DNA of 64,000 nt, taken from Phytophthora hibernalis (taxonomy: Eukaryota; Oomycota; Peronosporomycetes; Peronosporales; Peronosporaceae). The notes beneath the pieces were generated by a model. The model did no database searches. It saw only the letters and a list, made by a program, of their open reading frames with translations, and had not been told where the DNA came from. Location of the stretch: contig JAAKBF010000014.1 of assembly GCA_012656075.1 (NCBI GenBank), forward strand, positions 124,001-188,000, given 5' to 3'. Positions 22,454 to 33,570 of the stretch are shown here, piece after piece. The translations under genes were made by a program, and so were the position numbers. Position 1 is the stretch's first letter; each line of letters opens with the position of its first letter.

Positions 22454-22613
22454 TTACCTGGACGATACATGTATCCGTATTTGGTCATACCTGGTTCAAT
22501 CATTGGCCCTGGTGCAATGTTGCATGCCGACAAAGCACTCTCTCCGTCACTTCGACTTTTGCTCATGTAGCGCGCACATGACTATTCTAGGTATCGCGTG
22601 CCATCAATACCTG
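22454..22613 (-). repeat. inverted CAGGTA motifs, right MULE end
   Basis: ATACCTG at 22,487-22,493 and 22,607-22,613 and TTACCTGG near 22,454-22,461 are the reverse complement of the motif array at 18,424-18,464. They give a provisional right limit for the MULE. No long terminal inverted repeat was identified. Confidence 0.35.
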
Positions 22614-23184
22614 TGTAATATTTGGATTGTATTTTATATCGTCGATTTTGCTCGAAAACCAAAAACCTGCATGAAAACTGGGCGAGAACTGGAAGTACCT
22701 GCATCTGAGTAAACCTATTCACTATCCACAAATCTGGGAAAACTGCATTAATGTTTACTTTTGACCACTAATATGCGGGCATTTCCGTAGGATTTCACGG
22801 CGACGAAACAGGCACCATTAATCGACCATAGGCTGTAAACTACAGTGGTGTGTAGATAAATTCCGTACGTTTGGACAGCAGCGGCATGTTGCATTCATCT
22901 GAGTCTCCGATAATATTACCAGTGGTGACCACAGTTGGGGAGCTGAGTTCTCCCGACGCCGTTGCCCAGCTGGAGGCAATGGCTCCGAATTGAGAGTCCA
23001 ATGAGCGAGTACTCGCTCCTTCGGTGCACACATGAAAATACATCTGTGCATGGTCACCGTGAGAGTCCGCTTGACTTTGTATGCGTGAGCTGTTCATGAC
23101 ATGAGCATTGGTATTTTTCAACTTTTCTCGAATTGAATGGAATAAAACGTTCAAAAAGTTTTTTCACGTTTTTACGAGGTCCTT
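22614..23184. other. intergenic, nothing recognised
   Basis: A 104-codon minus-strand frame (22,840-23,154) reads like a Ser/Thr-rich peptide but shows no known motif and has no neighbours on that strand. I do not call it a gene. Confidence 0.35.
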
Positions 23185-23445
23185 TTGGTCATGCGGTCTT
23201 GTAAACTCAAAGCCAAGAATTCAGTCGTACCGAGGACAATATGGCTGGTTTTGGAGCCAGGGAGGATAGAGCGCTTCCTCGAAGAGGCTAGATTTGAAGT
23301 CTCATTTAGGAATTGGTCAACGATGCCAAGAAAGAAGGAGATAGTTTGGGGCTTCTTCGATGAATACCCACTTGATCATCGATCTATAACGTTTCGTCGA
23401 TCATCAACCTGCCAAGAGGAGAAGGAACTGCATCACAGTTGGTGA
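23185..23445 (+). pseudogene. possible hAT BED-finger remnant
   Basis: The segment MPRKKEIVWGFFDEYPLD resembles the start of oomycete hAT transposases, where a short basic Met-Pro start is followed by IWSxFDE before a BED zinc finger. No Cys/His ligands follow in frame, so at best this is a 5' fragment. Confidence 0.3.
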
Positions 23446-24043
23446 GGTGGGTTCTCACGTTTTTCGTCGTTGCAGAAACCGTTGTATTACAGTAGCGACA
23501 TCGCGCGCGAGGAACCTTGTAGCTGCCTTTTGAGAGCGTCGAGATGCGGCTTACTACGAGATTTCTCTAAAGGTTTAAAACGTCCTCAGCCTGAAAAAGA
23601 TGAAAAACGTTTAAAACCTCGGTTTTTTCAGGCAATAGAAAATGAACCAATCATGAACTTCATGTACCCACGGTCATGTGCCGGGCAACTTTCCCTTCGC
23701 AAGTTGACCGACTCGGTCTGTTCTGTTCGCAAGGAACTCAGATCTCACATTTCAGGAACCGATTTTAACCAGCATTGCTGGTCCAGCATGCAAGACTCCA
23801 TGTACCACAATGACCGAAGTGACTCAACAAACGGCGGCAGCTTCCCGCGAAAACCACGTCATTATAAGAGCCCGGCGCGGGCATTTCCAGCATGGAGCTT
23901 TGACTGGAGCCACTTTATGCTCGATTTTACAGAGATACAGTATCGACTCTAACCCACCGACTACCGGTACATATACGGGTCTGTACTACGGAGTACCACA
24001 GTCCGCAGTCCGCATGGTTCGCCCTCGACTGCCGAGGCTGAGC
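23446..24043. other. promoter-side region of mucin gene
   Basis: A 160-codon frame (23,470-23,952) has no recognised motif. Near 23,572-23,640 two GTTTAAAAC-containing segments and a CCTGAAAAA / TTTTTTCAGG pair form an imperfect foldback, possibly a decayed MITE. The region precedes the mucin initiator. Confidence 0.35.
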
Positions 24044-24060
24044 GCTCACTTCCCATTCGA
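24044..24060 (+). promoter_or_regulatory. oomycete initiator/FPR-type core promoter
   Basis: GCTCACTTCCCATTCG closely matches the GCTCATTYYNCA-type core promoter common in oomycete genes. It lies 58-74 nt before the mucin ATG at 24,118. The match and spacing make it the likely transcription start. Confidence 0.55.
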
Positions 24061-24117
24061 TTGAGCTGCCGCCACTTGTACTTAGCCTTTTTATCGGGCT
24101 CGCGGCAGACTGGGACC

Positions 24118-27100
24118 ATGCGCATCTTGCTCGTGCTTGGCCTCGCGGCGTTGGGTGTCGTGTATTACGCCGCGGCCCTCGACGTCAGCGTATGCGGCGA
24201 CGCCACGTACTCCCTGTCGGACTCTAGAGGGGATCTGTGCTCTGGAGCAGGTGCAGCACCCGCAGGTACCGCATGCCCATTGAGAGGCGACGTGGCGGTG
24301 ACCGACTGTCACGACACGCTTCCGTCCTATTCCGACGGGTCCTGTGTAGCGCCGGAGGACGCCGAGTGTCGGATCATCACGGGGTCTACTTGGGGATGCG
24401 TGCTGCCGTCCGTAGGGTGCGGCGACGATACGCCGGCGTCCACCCCGGCAGCGACAGTGCCGGCCGCAGAGGAGCATGTCTGTCTGACGTGGGCGTACGA
24501 CGGAGACGAGGACGTGGCCGACAGCATCGACGAGAGCTCCGCGTTCGACGGCAACGAGGACTACGACGAGAGCTGGTTCACGCAGACGACCACAATTACG
24601 GAGCTTTACGACTGTGGAGTGGTGACGGCCACGACGGAGGCGCCGACAACCAGTGCACCGGACACCGAGTCGCCATTGACAGACGCACCAGCGACGCAGT
24701 CGCCAGCAACGGCAACTCCGTGACGGAAGCACCGGTGACGGCATCCCCTGCTACTGAGACTCCAGCGACGGAGGTTCCGGTAACAGAGGCGCCGACGACA
24801 GAGACACCAGCTACCGAGTCCCCGTCAACCGAGACTCCAGTGACAGAAGCTCCATCAACCGAGATTCCAGCGACTGAGACCCCTGTCACTCCGTCACCCG
24901 AGAACCCGGAAACCTCAAACCCGTCCACCGCGACGCCGGAACCGATAACTGATACACCTGAACCGAGTACTGCTGCCTCGGAGCCATCGACGGCAACACC
25001 GGAGCCATCAACTACTCCAGAGCCATCGACTGTTACACTGGAACCATCGACTGCTACACCCAAGCCATCGACTGGCACGCCAGAGCTAGCAACTGAAGAA
25101 CCAACCCCGCCACCGGCGACTGAAGAGCCAACTCCTGAGCCGACTACAACCGAGCCAACGCCTGCGCCAACGACGGCCGATCCAACGACTGAGGAACCAA
25201 CTCCGGCACCAACGACTGAGGAATCGACTCCGGCACCGACGACGGAAGAGCCAACTCCTGAGCCGACTACAACCGAGCCAACGCCTGCGCCAACGACGGC
25301 CGATCCAACGACTGAGGAACCAACTCCGGCACCAACGACTGAGGAATCGACTCCGGCACCGACGACGGAAGAGCCAACTCCTGAGCCGACTACAACCGAG
25401 CCAACGCCTGCGCCAACGACGGCCGATCCAACGACTGAGGAACCAACTCCGGCACCAACGACTGAGGAATCGACTCCGGCACCGACGACGGAAGAGCCAA
25501 CTCCTGAGCCGACTACAACCGAGCCAACGCCTGCGCCAACGACGGCCGATCCAACGACTGAGGAACCAACTCCGGCACCAACGACTGAGGAATCGACTCC
25601 GGCACCGACGACGGAAGAGCCAACTCCTGAGCCGACTACAACCGAGCCAACGCCTGCGCCAACGACGGCCGATCCAACGACTGAGGAACCAACTCCGGCA
25701 CCAACGACTGAGGAATCGACTCCGGCACCGACGACGGAAGAGCCAACTCCTGAGCCGACTACAACCGAGCCAACGCCTGCGCCAACGACGGCCGATCCAA
25801 CGACTGAGGAACCAACTCCGGCACCAACGACTGAGGAATCGACTCCGGCACCGACGACGGAAGAGCCAACTCCTGAGCCGACTACAACCGAGCCAACGCC
25901 TGCGCCAACGACGGCCGATCCAACGACTGAGGAACCAACTCCGGCACCAACGACTGAGGAATCGACTCCGGCACCGACGACGGAAGAGCCAACTCCTGAG
26001 CCGACTACAACCGAGCCAACGCCTGCGCCAACGACGGCCGATCCAACGACTGAGGAACCAACTCCGGCACCAACGACTGAGGAATCGACTCCGGCACCGA
26101 CGACGGAAGAGCCAACTCCTGAGCCGACTACAACCGAGCCAACGCCTGCGCCAACGACGGCCGATCCAACGACTGAGGAACCAACTCCGGCACCATCGAC
26201 TGAGGAATCGACTCCGGCACCGACGACGGAAGAGCCAACTCCTGAGCCGACTACAACCGAGCCAACGCCTGCGCCAACGACGGCCGATCCAACGACTGAG
26301 GAACCAACTCCGGCACCAACGACTGAGGAATCGACTCCGGCACCGACGACGGAAGAGCCAACTCCTGAGCCGACTACAACCGAGCCAACGCCTGCGCCAA
26401 CGACGGCCGATCCAACGACTGAGGAACCAACTCCGGCACCAACGACTGAGGAATCGACTCCGGCACCGACGACGGAAGAGCCAACTCCTGAGCCGACTAC
26501 AACCGAGCCAACGCCTGCGCCAACGACGGCCGATCCAACGACTGAGGAACCAACTCCGGCACCAACGACTGAGGAATCGACTCCGGCACCGACGACGGAA
26601 GAGCCAACTCCTGAGCCGACTACAACCGAGCCAACGCCTGCGCCAACGACGGCCGATCCAACGACTGAGGAACCAACTCCGGCACCAACGACTGAGGAAT
26701 CGACTCCGGCACCGACGACGGAAGAGCCAACTCCTGAGCCGACTACAACCGAGCCAACGCCTGCGCCAACGACGGCCGATCCAACGACTGAGGAACCAAC
26801 TCCGGCACCATCGACTGAGGAATCGACTCCGGCACCGACGACGGAAGAGCCAACTCCTGAGCCGACTACAACCGAGCCAACGCCTGCGCCAACGACGGCC
26901 GATCCAACGACTGAGGAACCAACTCCGGCACCAACGACTGAGGAATCGACTCCGGCACCGACGACGGAAGAGCCAACTCCTGAGCCGACTACAACCGAGC
27001 CAACGCCTGCGCCAACGACGGCCGATCCAACGACTGAGGAACCAACTCCGGCACCAACGACTGAGGAATCGACTCCGGCACCGACGACGGAAGAGCCAAC

Positions 27101-30100
27101 TCCTGAGCCGACTACAACCGAGCCAACGCCTGCGCCAACGACGGCCGATCCAACGACTGAGGAACCAACTCCGGCACCAACGACTGAGGAATCGACTCCG
27201 GCACCGACGACGGAAGAGCCAACTCCTGAGCCGACTACAACCGAGCCAACGCCTGCGCCAACGACGGCCGATCCAACGACTGAGGAACCAACTCCGGCAC
27301 CAACGACTGAGGAATCGACTCCGGCACCGACGACGGAAGAGCCAACTCCTGAGCCGACTACAACCGAGCCAACGCCTGCGCCAACGACGGCCGATCCAAC
27401 GACTGAGGAACCAACTCCGGCACCAACGACTGAGGAATCGACTCCGGCACCGACGACGGAAGAGCCAACTCCTGAGCCGACTACAACCGAGCCAACGCCT
27501 GCGCCAACGACGGCCGATCCAACGACTGAGGAACCAACTCCGGCACCAACGACTGAGGAATCGACTCCGGCACCGACGACGGAAGAGCCAACTCCTGAGC
27601 CGACTACAACCGAGCCAACGCCTGCGCCAACGACGGCCGATCCAACGACTGAGGAACCAACTCCGGCACCAACGACTGAGGAATCGACTCCGGCACCGAC
27701 GACGGAAGAGCCAACTCCTGAGCCGACTACAACCGAGCCAACGCCTGCGCCAACGACGGCCGATCCAACGACTGAGGAACCAACTCCGGCACCAACGACT
27801 GAGGAATCGACTCCGGCACCGACGACGGAAGAGCCAACTCCTGAGCCGACTACAACCGAGCCAACGCCTGCGCCAACGACGGCCGATCCAACGACTGAGG
27901 AACCAACTCCGGCACCAACGACTGAGGAATCGACTCCGGCACCGACGACGGAAGAGCCAACTCCTGAGCCGACTACAACCGAGCCAACGCCTGCGCCAAC
28001 GACGGCCGATCCAACGACTGAGGAACCAACTCCGGCACCAACGACTGAGGAATCGACTCCGGCACCGACGACGGAAGAGCCAACTCCTGAGCCGACTACA
28101 ACCGAGCCATCGCCTGCGCCAACGACGGCCGATCCAACGACTGAGGAACCAACTCCGGCACCAACGACTGAGGAATCGACTCCGGCACCGACGACGGAAG
28201 AGCCAACTCCTGAGCCGACTACAACCGAGCCAACGCCTGCGCCAACGACGGCCGATCCAACGACTGAGGAACCAACTCCGGCACCAACGACTGAGGAATC
28301 GACTCCGGCACCGACGACGGAAGAGCCAACTCCTGAGCCGACTACAACCGAGCCAACGCCTGCGCCAACGACGGCCGATCCAACGACTGCGCCAACGACG
28401 GCCGATCCAACGACTGAGGAACCAACTCCGGCACCAACGACTGAGGAATCGACTCCGGCACCGACGACGGAAGAGCCAACTCCTGAGCCGACTACAACCG
28501 AGCCAACGCCTGCGCCAACGACGGCCGATCCAACGACTGAGGAACCAACTCCGGCACCAACGACTGAGGAATCGACTCCGGCACCGACGACGGAAGAGCC
28601 AACTCCTGAGCCGACTACAACCGAGCCAACGCCTGCGCCAACGACGGCCGATCCAACGACTGAGGAACCAACTCCGGCACCAACGACTGAGGAATCGACT
28701 CCGGCACCGACGACGGAAGAGCCAACTCCTGAGCCGACTACAACCGAGCCAACGCCTGCGCCAACGACGGCCGATCCAACGACTGAGGAACCAACTCCGG
28801 CACCAACGACTGAGGAATCGACTCCGGCACCGACGACGGAAGAGCCAACTCCTGAGCCGACTACAACCGAGCCAACGCCTGCGCCAACGACGGCCGATCC
28901 AACGACTGAGGAACCAACTCCGGCACCAACGACTGAGGAATCGACTCCGGCACCGACGACGGAAGAGCCAACTCCTGAGCCGACTACAACCGAGCCAACG
29001 CCTGCGCCAACGACGGCCGATCCAACGACTGAGGAACCAACTCCGGCACCAACGACTGAGGAATCGACTCCGGCACCGACGACGGAAGAGCCAACTCCTG
29101 AGCCGACTACAACCGAGCCAACGCCTGCGCCAACGACGGCCGATCCAACGACTGAGGAACCAACTCCGGCACCAACGACTGAGGAATTGACTCCGGCACC
29201 GACGACGGAAGAGCCAACTCCTGAGCCGACTACAACCGAGCCAACGCCTGCGCCAACGACGGCCGATCCAACGACTGAGGAACCAACTCCGGCACCAACG
29301 ACTGAGGAATCGACTCCGGCACCGACGACGGAAGAGCCAACTCCTGAGCCGACTACAACCGAGCCAACGCCTGCGCCAACGACGGCCGATCCAACGACTG
29401 AGGAACCAACTCCGGCACCAACGACTGAGGAATCGACTCCGGCACCGACGACGGAAGAGCCAACTCCTGAGCCGACTACAACCGAGCCAACGCCTGCGCC
29501 AACGACGGCCGATCCAACGACTGAGGAACCAACTCCGGCACCAACGACTGAGGAATCGACTCCGGCACCGACGACGGAAGAGCCAACTCCTGAGCCGACT
29601 ACAACCGAGCCAACGCCTGCGCCAACGACGGCCGATCCAACGACTGAGGAACCAACTCCGGCACCAACGACTGAGGAATCGACTCCGGCACCGACGACGG
29701 AAGAGCCAACTCCTGAGCCGACTACAACCGAGCCAACGCCTGCGCCAACGACGGCCGATCCAACGACTGAGGAACCAACTCCGGCACCAACGACTGAGGA
29801 ATCAACTCCGGCACCGACGACGGAAGAGCCAACTCCTGAGCCGACTACAACCGAGCCAACGCCTGCGCCAACGACGGCCGATCCAACGACTGAGGAACCA
29901 ACTCCGGCACCAACGACTGAGGAATCGACTCCGGCACCGACGACGGAAGAGCCAACTCCTGAGCCGACTACAACCGAGCCAACGCCTGCGCCAACGACGG
30001 CCGATCCAACGACTGAGGAACCAACTCCGGCACCAACGACTGAGGAATCGACTCCGGCACCGACGACGGAAGAGCCAACTCCTGAGCCGACTACAACCGA

Positions 30101-30764
30101 GCCAACGCCTGCGCCAACGACGGCCGATCCAACGACTGAGGAACCAACTCCGGCACCAACGACTGAGGAATCGACTCCGGCACCGACGACGGAAGAGCCA
30201 ACTCCTGAGCCGACTACAACCGAGCCAACTACGACCGAGCCAACAATTGAGGAGCCAACGACTGAAGAGCCAACGCCTGCGGCAACGACGTCGGCACCGA
30301 CACCAATGCCGACGACGAAGAAGCCGAATAGAATAAAGAGGCCCACGCCCGCGCCGACAACAACTAAGCCTAAGACTAGGCAGCCTACACCGCAGCCGAC
30401 AACGACCAAGGCGAAGACGACAAGGCCTTCGAACAACCAAGGCCCCCAGCAGACTGTGAAGTATGGGCAAACTGTGCAAGCAACCACAACCGCCACCAAT
30501 GCAAGCCAAACGAGTGCTCAGACGGTATCGCTTGCGGCTTCGGACAGCGCTGAATCGATCTCAGTCGCGAGTTCTCCGAGCAGTGGCAATTCGGCAGGGA
30601 CAGTAGAGGAGTGGGTTGCAGTCATCGCCTGCATCGTCGCGGTCGCTGCAGTGGCCTTGTATGCGAAGAAGAAGCGTCACTCGCATGAGAGCAGAACTTT
30701 CAGCCCCACCAACGAGTTTGGCATGCACCCGATCGAGACGCCACCAGCACTGAAGGTGGATTGA
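24118..30764 (+). CDS. Giant mucin-like, CAR-type surface protein, one frameshift
   Basis: The ATG at 24,118 encodes a signal peptide (MRILLVLGLAALGVVYYAAA), then a Cys-rich domain of about 110 residues and an acidic segment. Ser/Thr/Pro stretches lead into 41 copies of a 41-residue repeat rich in TTEEPTPAPTT. After the array come basic Lys/Thr/Pro repeats, one membrane helix (WVAVIACIVAVAAVALYA, about 30,616-30,665) and a KKKRHSH tail, that is a type I membrane mucin. The first 201 codons and the following 2,014 codons are in different frames. Both code for the same TxSPATxTP/VTEAP style, and they meet at 24,718-24,722 where one base seems missing. CAR mucins of Phytophthora are made in germinating cysts and are thought to coat or protect them; that role is by analogy. 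Heavy O-glycosylation is expected. Confidence 0.8.
25128..30227 (+). repeat. 123-bp tandem array, 41 units, coding
   Basis: The unit starts CCAACTCCTGAGCCGACT and is 123 bp (41 codons). Forty-one full units run from 25,128 to 30,197, with 27 extra bp near 28,380-28,410 that duplicate PTTADPTT-coding sequence. A partial unit follows to 30,227. Only a handful of point differences were seen: ACG to TCG at about 26,196 and 26,811, ACG to TCG-type near 28,108, TCG to TTG near 29,187 and TCG to TCA near 29,802. The two 26.2/26.8 kb variants are exactly five units (615 bp) apart. Confidence 0.95.
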
Positions 30765-30994
30765 GTTGTCTGCGTACAGTCATGTTATGATGAAGTAAAA
30801 GTAGCAGCAGCTATTAATAGCAGCGCCGAATGCAAGGCTCTAACAAGAGCAAGGACCAATTAATGAAGGTGAGACTTTCACTGCTCGAAACCTGTCGAAT
30901 CAGTTCATATCCAAAAAGTCTCTTCAACGCGAAAAGCTCTGGAGACGGCATCTTCGCTTGCGTCTCGTGCGGGACCCAACGCTAGTCCGTCGCA
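30765..30994. other. intergenic spacer
   Basis: A 230-bp spacer between mucin stop and peptidase start, holding the mucin 3' UTR and the peptidase promoter. No clear initiator was identified. Confidence 0.4.
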
Positions 30995-33211
30995 ATGAAG
31001 CCTCGCAACTTGTTCCTCTCGCCCCTTTGCTACTGCTGTTAATCACCGCGCTCCAGTTCCGCACCGCCTTCTCTACAGCAGGCGGCGCAGATGTGCGCAA
31101 AGTGGGGAATGCGCACCCGACGCACTGGGAACGTGGCCCCGCGCCGCCCCTGAGCTGCTGCTGTCGTTGCGCGTGGCTCTCAATCCCCTCAAGAGCGACA
31201 GCGAGCTGGGTAAATTGGTGGCCGCAGTGACGGACCCTGCGTCGCCTCTCTACGGAAAGCACTTGACCACGTCCGAGCAGCTCCAGCAGCACTTTACGCC
31301 GTCGGAAACCAGCCTCAAGAGCTTCCGACGGGTGATTCAAGACGCACAAGGGCTGCAAGCGGAGCCCAGTGATGCTGTGCGGGACTTGTGGCACTTGAAG
31401 CTCGCGGTCGCGACGGCGGAGCGACTTTTCCACACCAAGTTGTTCCATTACACGCACAGACAACGTCCCGAGCTGTCGGTGGTGCGTCCCCAGGAGAGCT
31501 ACAGTATCCCACACGAGCTGGAGCAGGTTGTGACTTATGTCGACGGACTGGAGAGTTTCCCGACGGAAATGCAGGCCAGGTTCATGCAGGGAGGACGCAC
31601 GGACGACAAGGACCCGTTGGCGGTCAAGCAGCAGCCCTTCACAGACGACTTCAGAGTCAGCGCAAGAGGAGCTACACCTGCTGTGATTCGCGAGCAGTAC
31701 GATATCCCGGACAAACTTACGGTCCGTAATTCCAGCGGATACGTTGCTGAGGAGAGCGCTTCGACGGATGTAGTAGACCGCAATAAACTCGTGGTGGGCA
31801 CGTTCTTGCAGGAGTTCTACAAGGAGCAAGATCTGAACCAATTTCTTCACACGATCGACGGGCAGAGTCAAATTTCTAGCATGCCCAAGACGACAGGGCC
31901 TTGTATCTCGGCGTATGGACCGACCGGTGAGGCGTCTTTGGACATCCAGGTGACTGCGGCTCTAACGACCCACGAGACTGGCGATGCATCTGGTATCGAG
32001 ATGCTTTGCTACGCGCAGCTCAGGGATACGACGCGTGAATACGCTGCAGACAATCAAGAGCCCTTTCTTACTTTTTGCTGGATGTGAACGCGATGCAGCC
32101 TCCACCCGCCGTCGTGTCCATCAGCTACACAGACGACGAGTGCAGCGTGCCTATTGCCTACGCGGGGGCCGTGAATCGCGAACTCATGAAAGCAGCTCTT
32201 CGCGGAATTTCTGTTCTGGTCTCTGCTGGCGATGCTGGTGTGCGAGGAAGCCACCTCGCTGAAGGTTTCTGTCGCGTACCAGCTTGCTCCAAGTTTATGG
32301 CGATGTTTCCTGCCTCATCACCGTATGTTACCGCTGTCGGGGCTACTACCATTGCCTCGGGTTCTGCCCGAGACAACAATGGCAAGTGGAAAGAGGCTGT
32401 GACGTCCGTTGCTGAGGCACGAGCACTTATCACGTCTGGCGGTGGATTCAGCGACCTATACGATATGCCGGAGTACCAGCGCCAAGCTGTAGCTCACTAC
32501 TTGACGTTTGCCAACACTTCTGGGTTATTACCATTTTTCCGAGACACTGGAAGGGCATTGCCCGACGTGGCAGCCGTTGGACATGCATTCCCTGTAGTTG
32601 TCAACGGCGAGGTAGGCGCAACGGATGGCACCTCCGTCTCGGCACCGGTGTTGGCGTCCATGATAACGCTGCTCAACCGCGCACTGCCTAATTTGCCACC
32701 TCTCGGTTTTCTTAACCCGCTGCTTTATCGACTCTACGATGAGTGTCCCCAAGTGTTTGCAGATATCACGCATGGCGACATCGCGTGTGGTTCCAAGGGC
32801 ATGCAATGCTGCAGAAAAGGTCACATGGCCACATCTGGATGGGACGCTGCCTCCGGTCTAGGAACACTTCGCTTCTCCACCCTATTAAATGACCTCCCTG
32901 ACTGTTTGGCACGTATGAAAACTCCGAAAGCTTTTGCTGCAGACGACCAAGTTCCAGAGATGTTGTTGGATGAGGAACCATTGCGAGGGGCAGCCTTCAC
33001 CGTGCCAAGATGGACGCCAAGCGAACGACGAGCTACTCAATTCTTGGGTATTATCGGTCTGATCGGCGCTATCAGTCTGGTTGGGGTCCTGGTAGTTCTG
33101 CGTGAGCGAATCTTCTTGGACTCGAGTGACCCGCATAACCCCGCTTCTAGGCGATACGGGTCGTGTGTTGCTCATGACTCAGCTCGTGAATACTTGCTAT
33201 CTCAGGAATGA
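30995..33211 (+). CDS. Membrane-anchored S53 (sedolisin) peptidase, frameshifted
   Basis: The ATG at 30,995 begins a signal peptide (MKPRNLFLSP, then LLLLLITALQF in the next frame). A pro-domain follows (SLRVALNPLKSDSELGKL, DPASPLYGKHLTTSEQ, DLWHLKLAVATAERLF). The catalytic domain keeps the sedolisin set: Glu and Asp in GEASLDIQ (about 31,930), the oxyanion Asp in LVSAGDAG (about 32,225) and the Ser in DGTSVSAP (about 32,630). The calcium-site region ADITHGD and GWDAASGLGT follow. A C-terminal helix (FLGIIGLIGAISLVGVLVVL) anchors it, which is unusual for tripeptidyl-peptidase-like enzymes that are mostly soluble. Frame shifts near 31,022-31,028, 31,137-31,150 and 32,061-32,076 are each one missing base. 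The gene is convergent with the kinase. Confidence 0.85.
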
Positions 33212-33273
33212 ATTAGCATACCGGTACCGTAATCGCTCGACTTGCTGTATTTTGAATAAACAAAAGCTATATG

Positions 33274-33570
33274 TATTCACGGGCCTGAACCACCGTCTTC
33301 GCCTACCTCGATAGCTTCTTCAATCTCCTCTTCTTCGTTCTGCTTTGCCTTGAAACCTTTCACGTTGCTGTGTTGAGCTTTGTTTTGCTTCCGAGGAGTC
33401 CTCGACAACCAGGAGTTGTATTCACGAGCCTTAATCGCTGTCCTCACCTACCTCGATAGCTTCTTCAATCTCCTCTTCTTCGTTCTTGAGATCTTTCACG
33501 TCGATATGTTGCCCATGAGAGCTTTCTTTTGCTTCTGAGGAGCCCTCGTCAACTAGATTAAGTTGGTGAA
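33274..33570 (-). repeat. 145-bp tandem duplication at kinase 3' end
   Basis: Two adjacent copies of about 145 bp, 33,274-33,418 and 33,419 to about 33,563, share TATTCACG and a long identical core beginning CTACCTCGATAGCTTCTTC. The proximal copy encodes the acidic kinase C-terminus (EEEEIEEAIEVGEDSD). The distal copy lies beyond the stop codon and has diverged. Confidence 0.8.

Noticed and set aside
25128..30197. Regular repeats considered as a CRISPR or satellite array
   Set aside because: No alternating spacers; whole units are identical, in frame and flanked by signal peptide and membrane helix coding sequence.
24596..30499. 1,967-codon minus-strand open frame opposite the mucin repeats
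   Set aside because: It is a by-product of the repeat: a 123-bp unit divisible by three stays open on the opposite strand if one unit lacks stops. It has no domain or start context.
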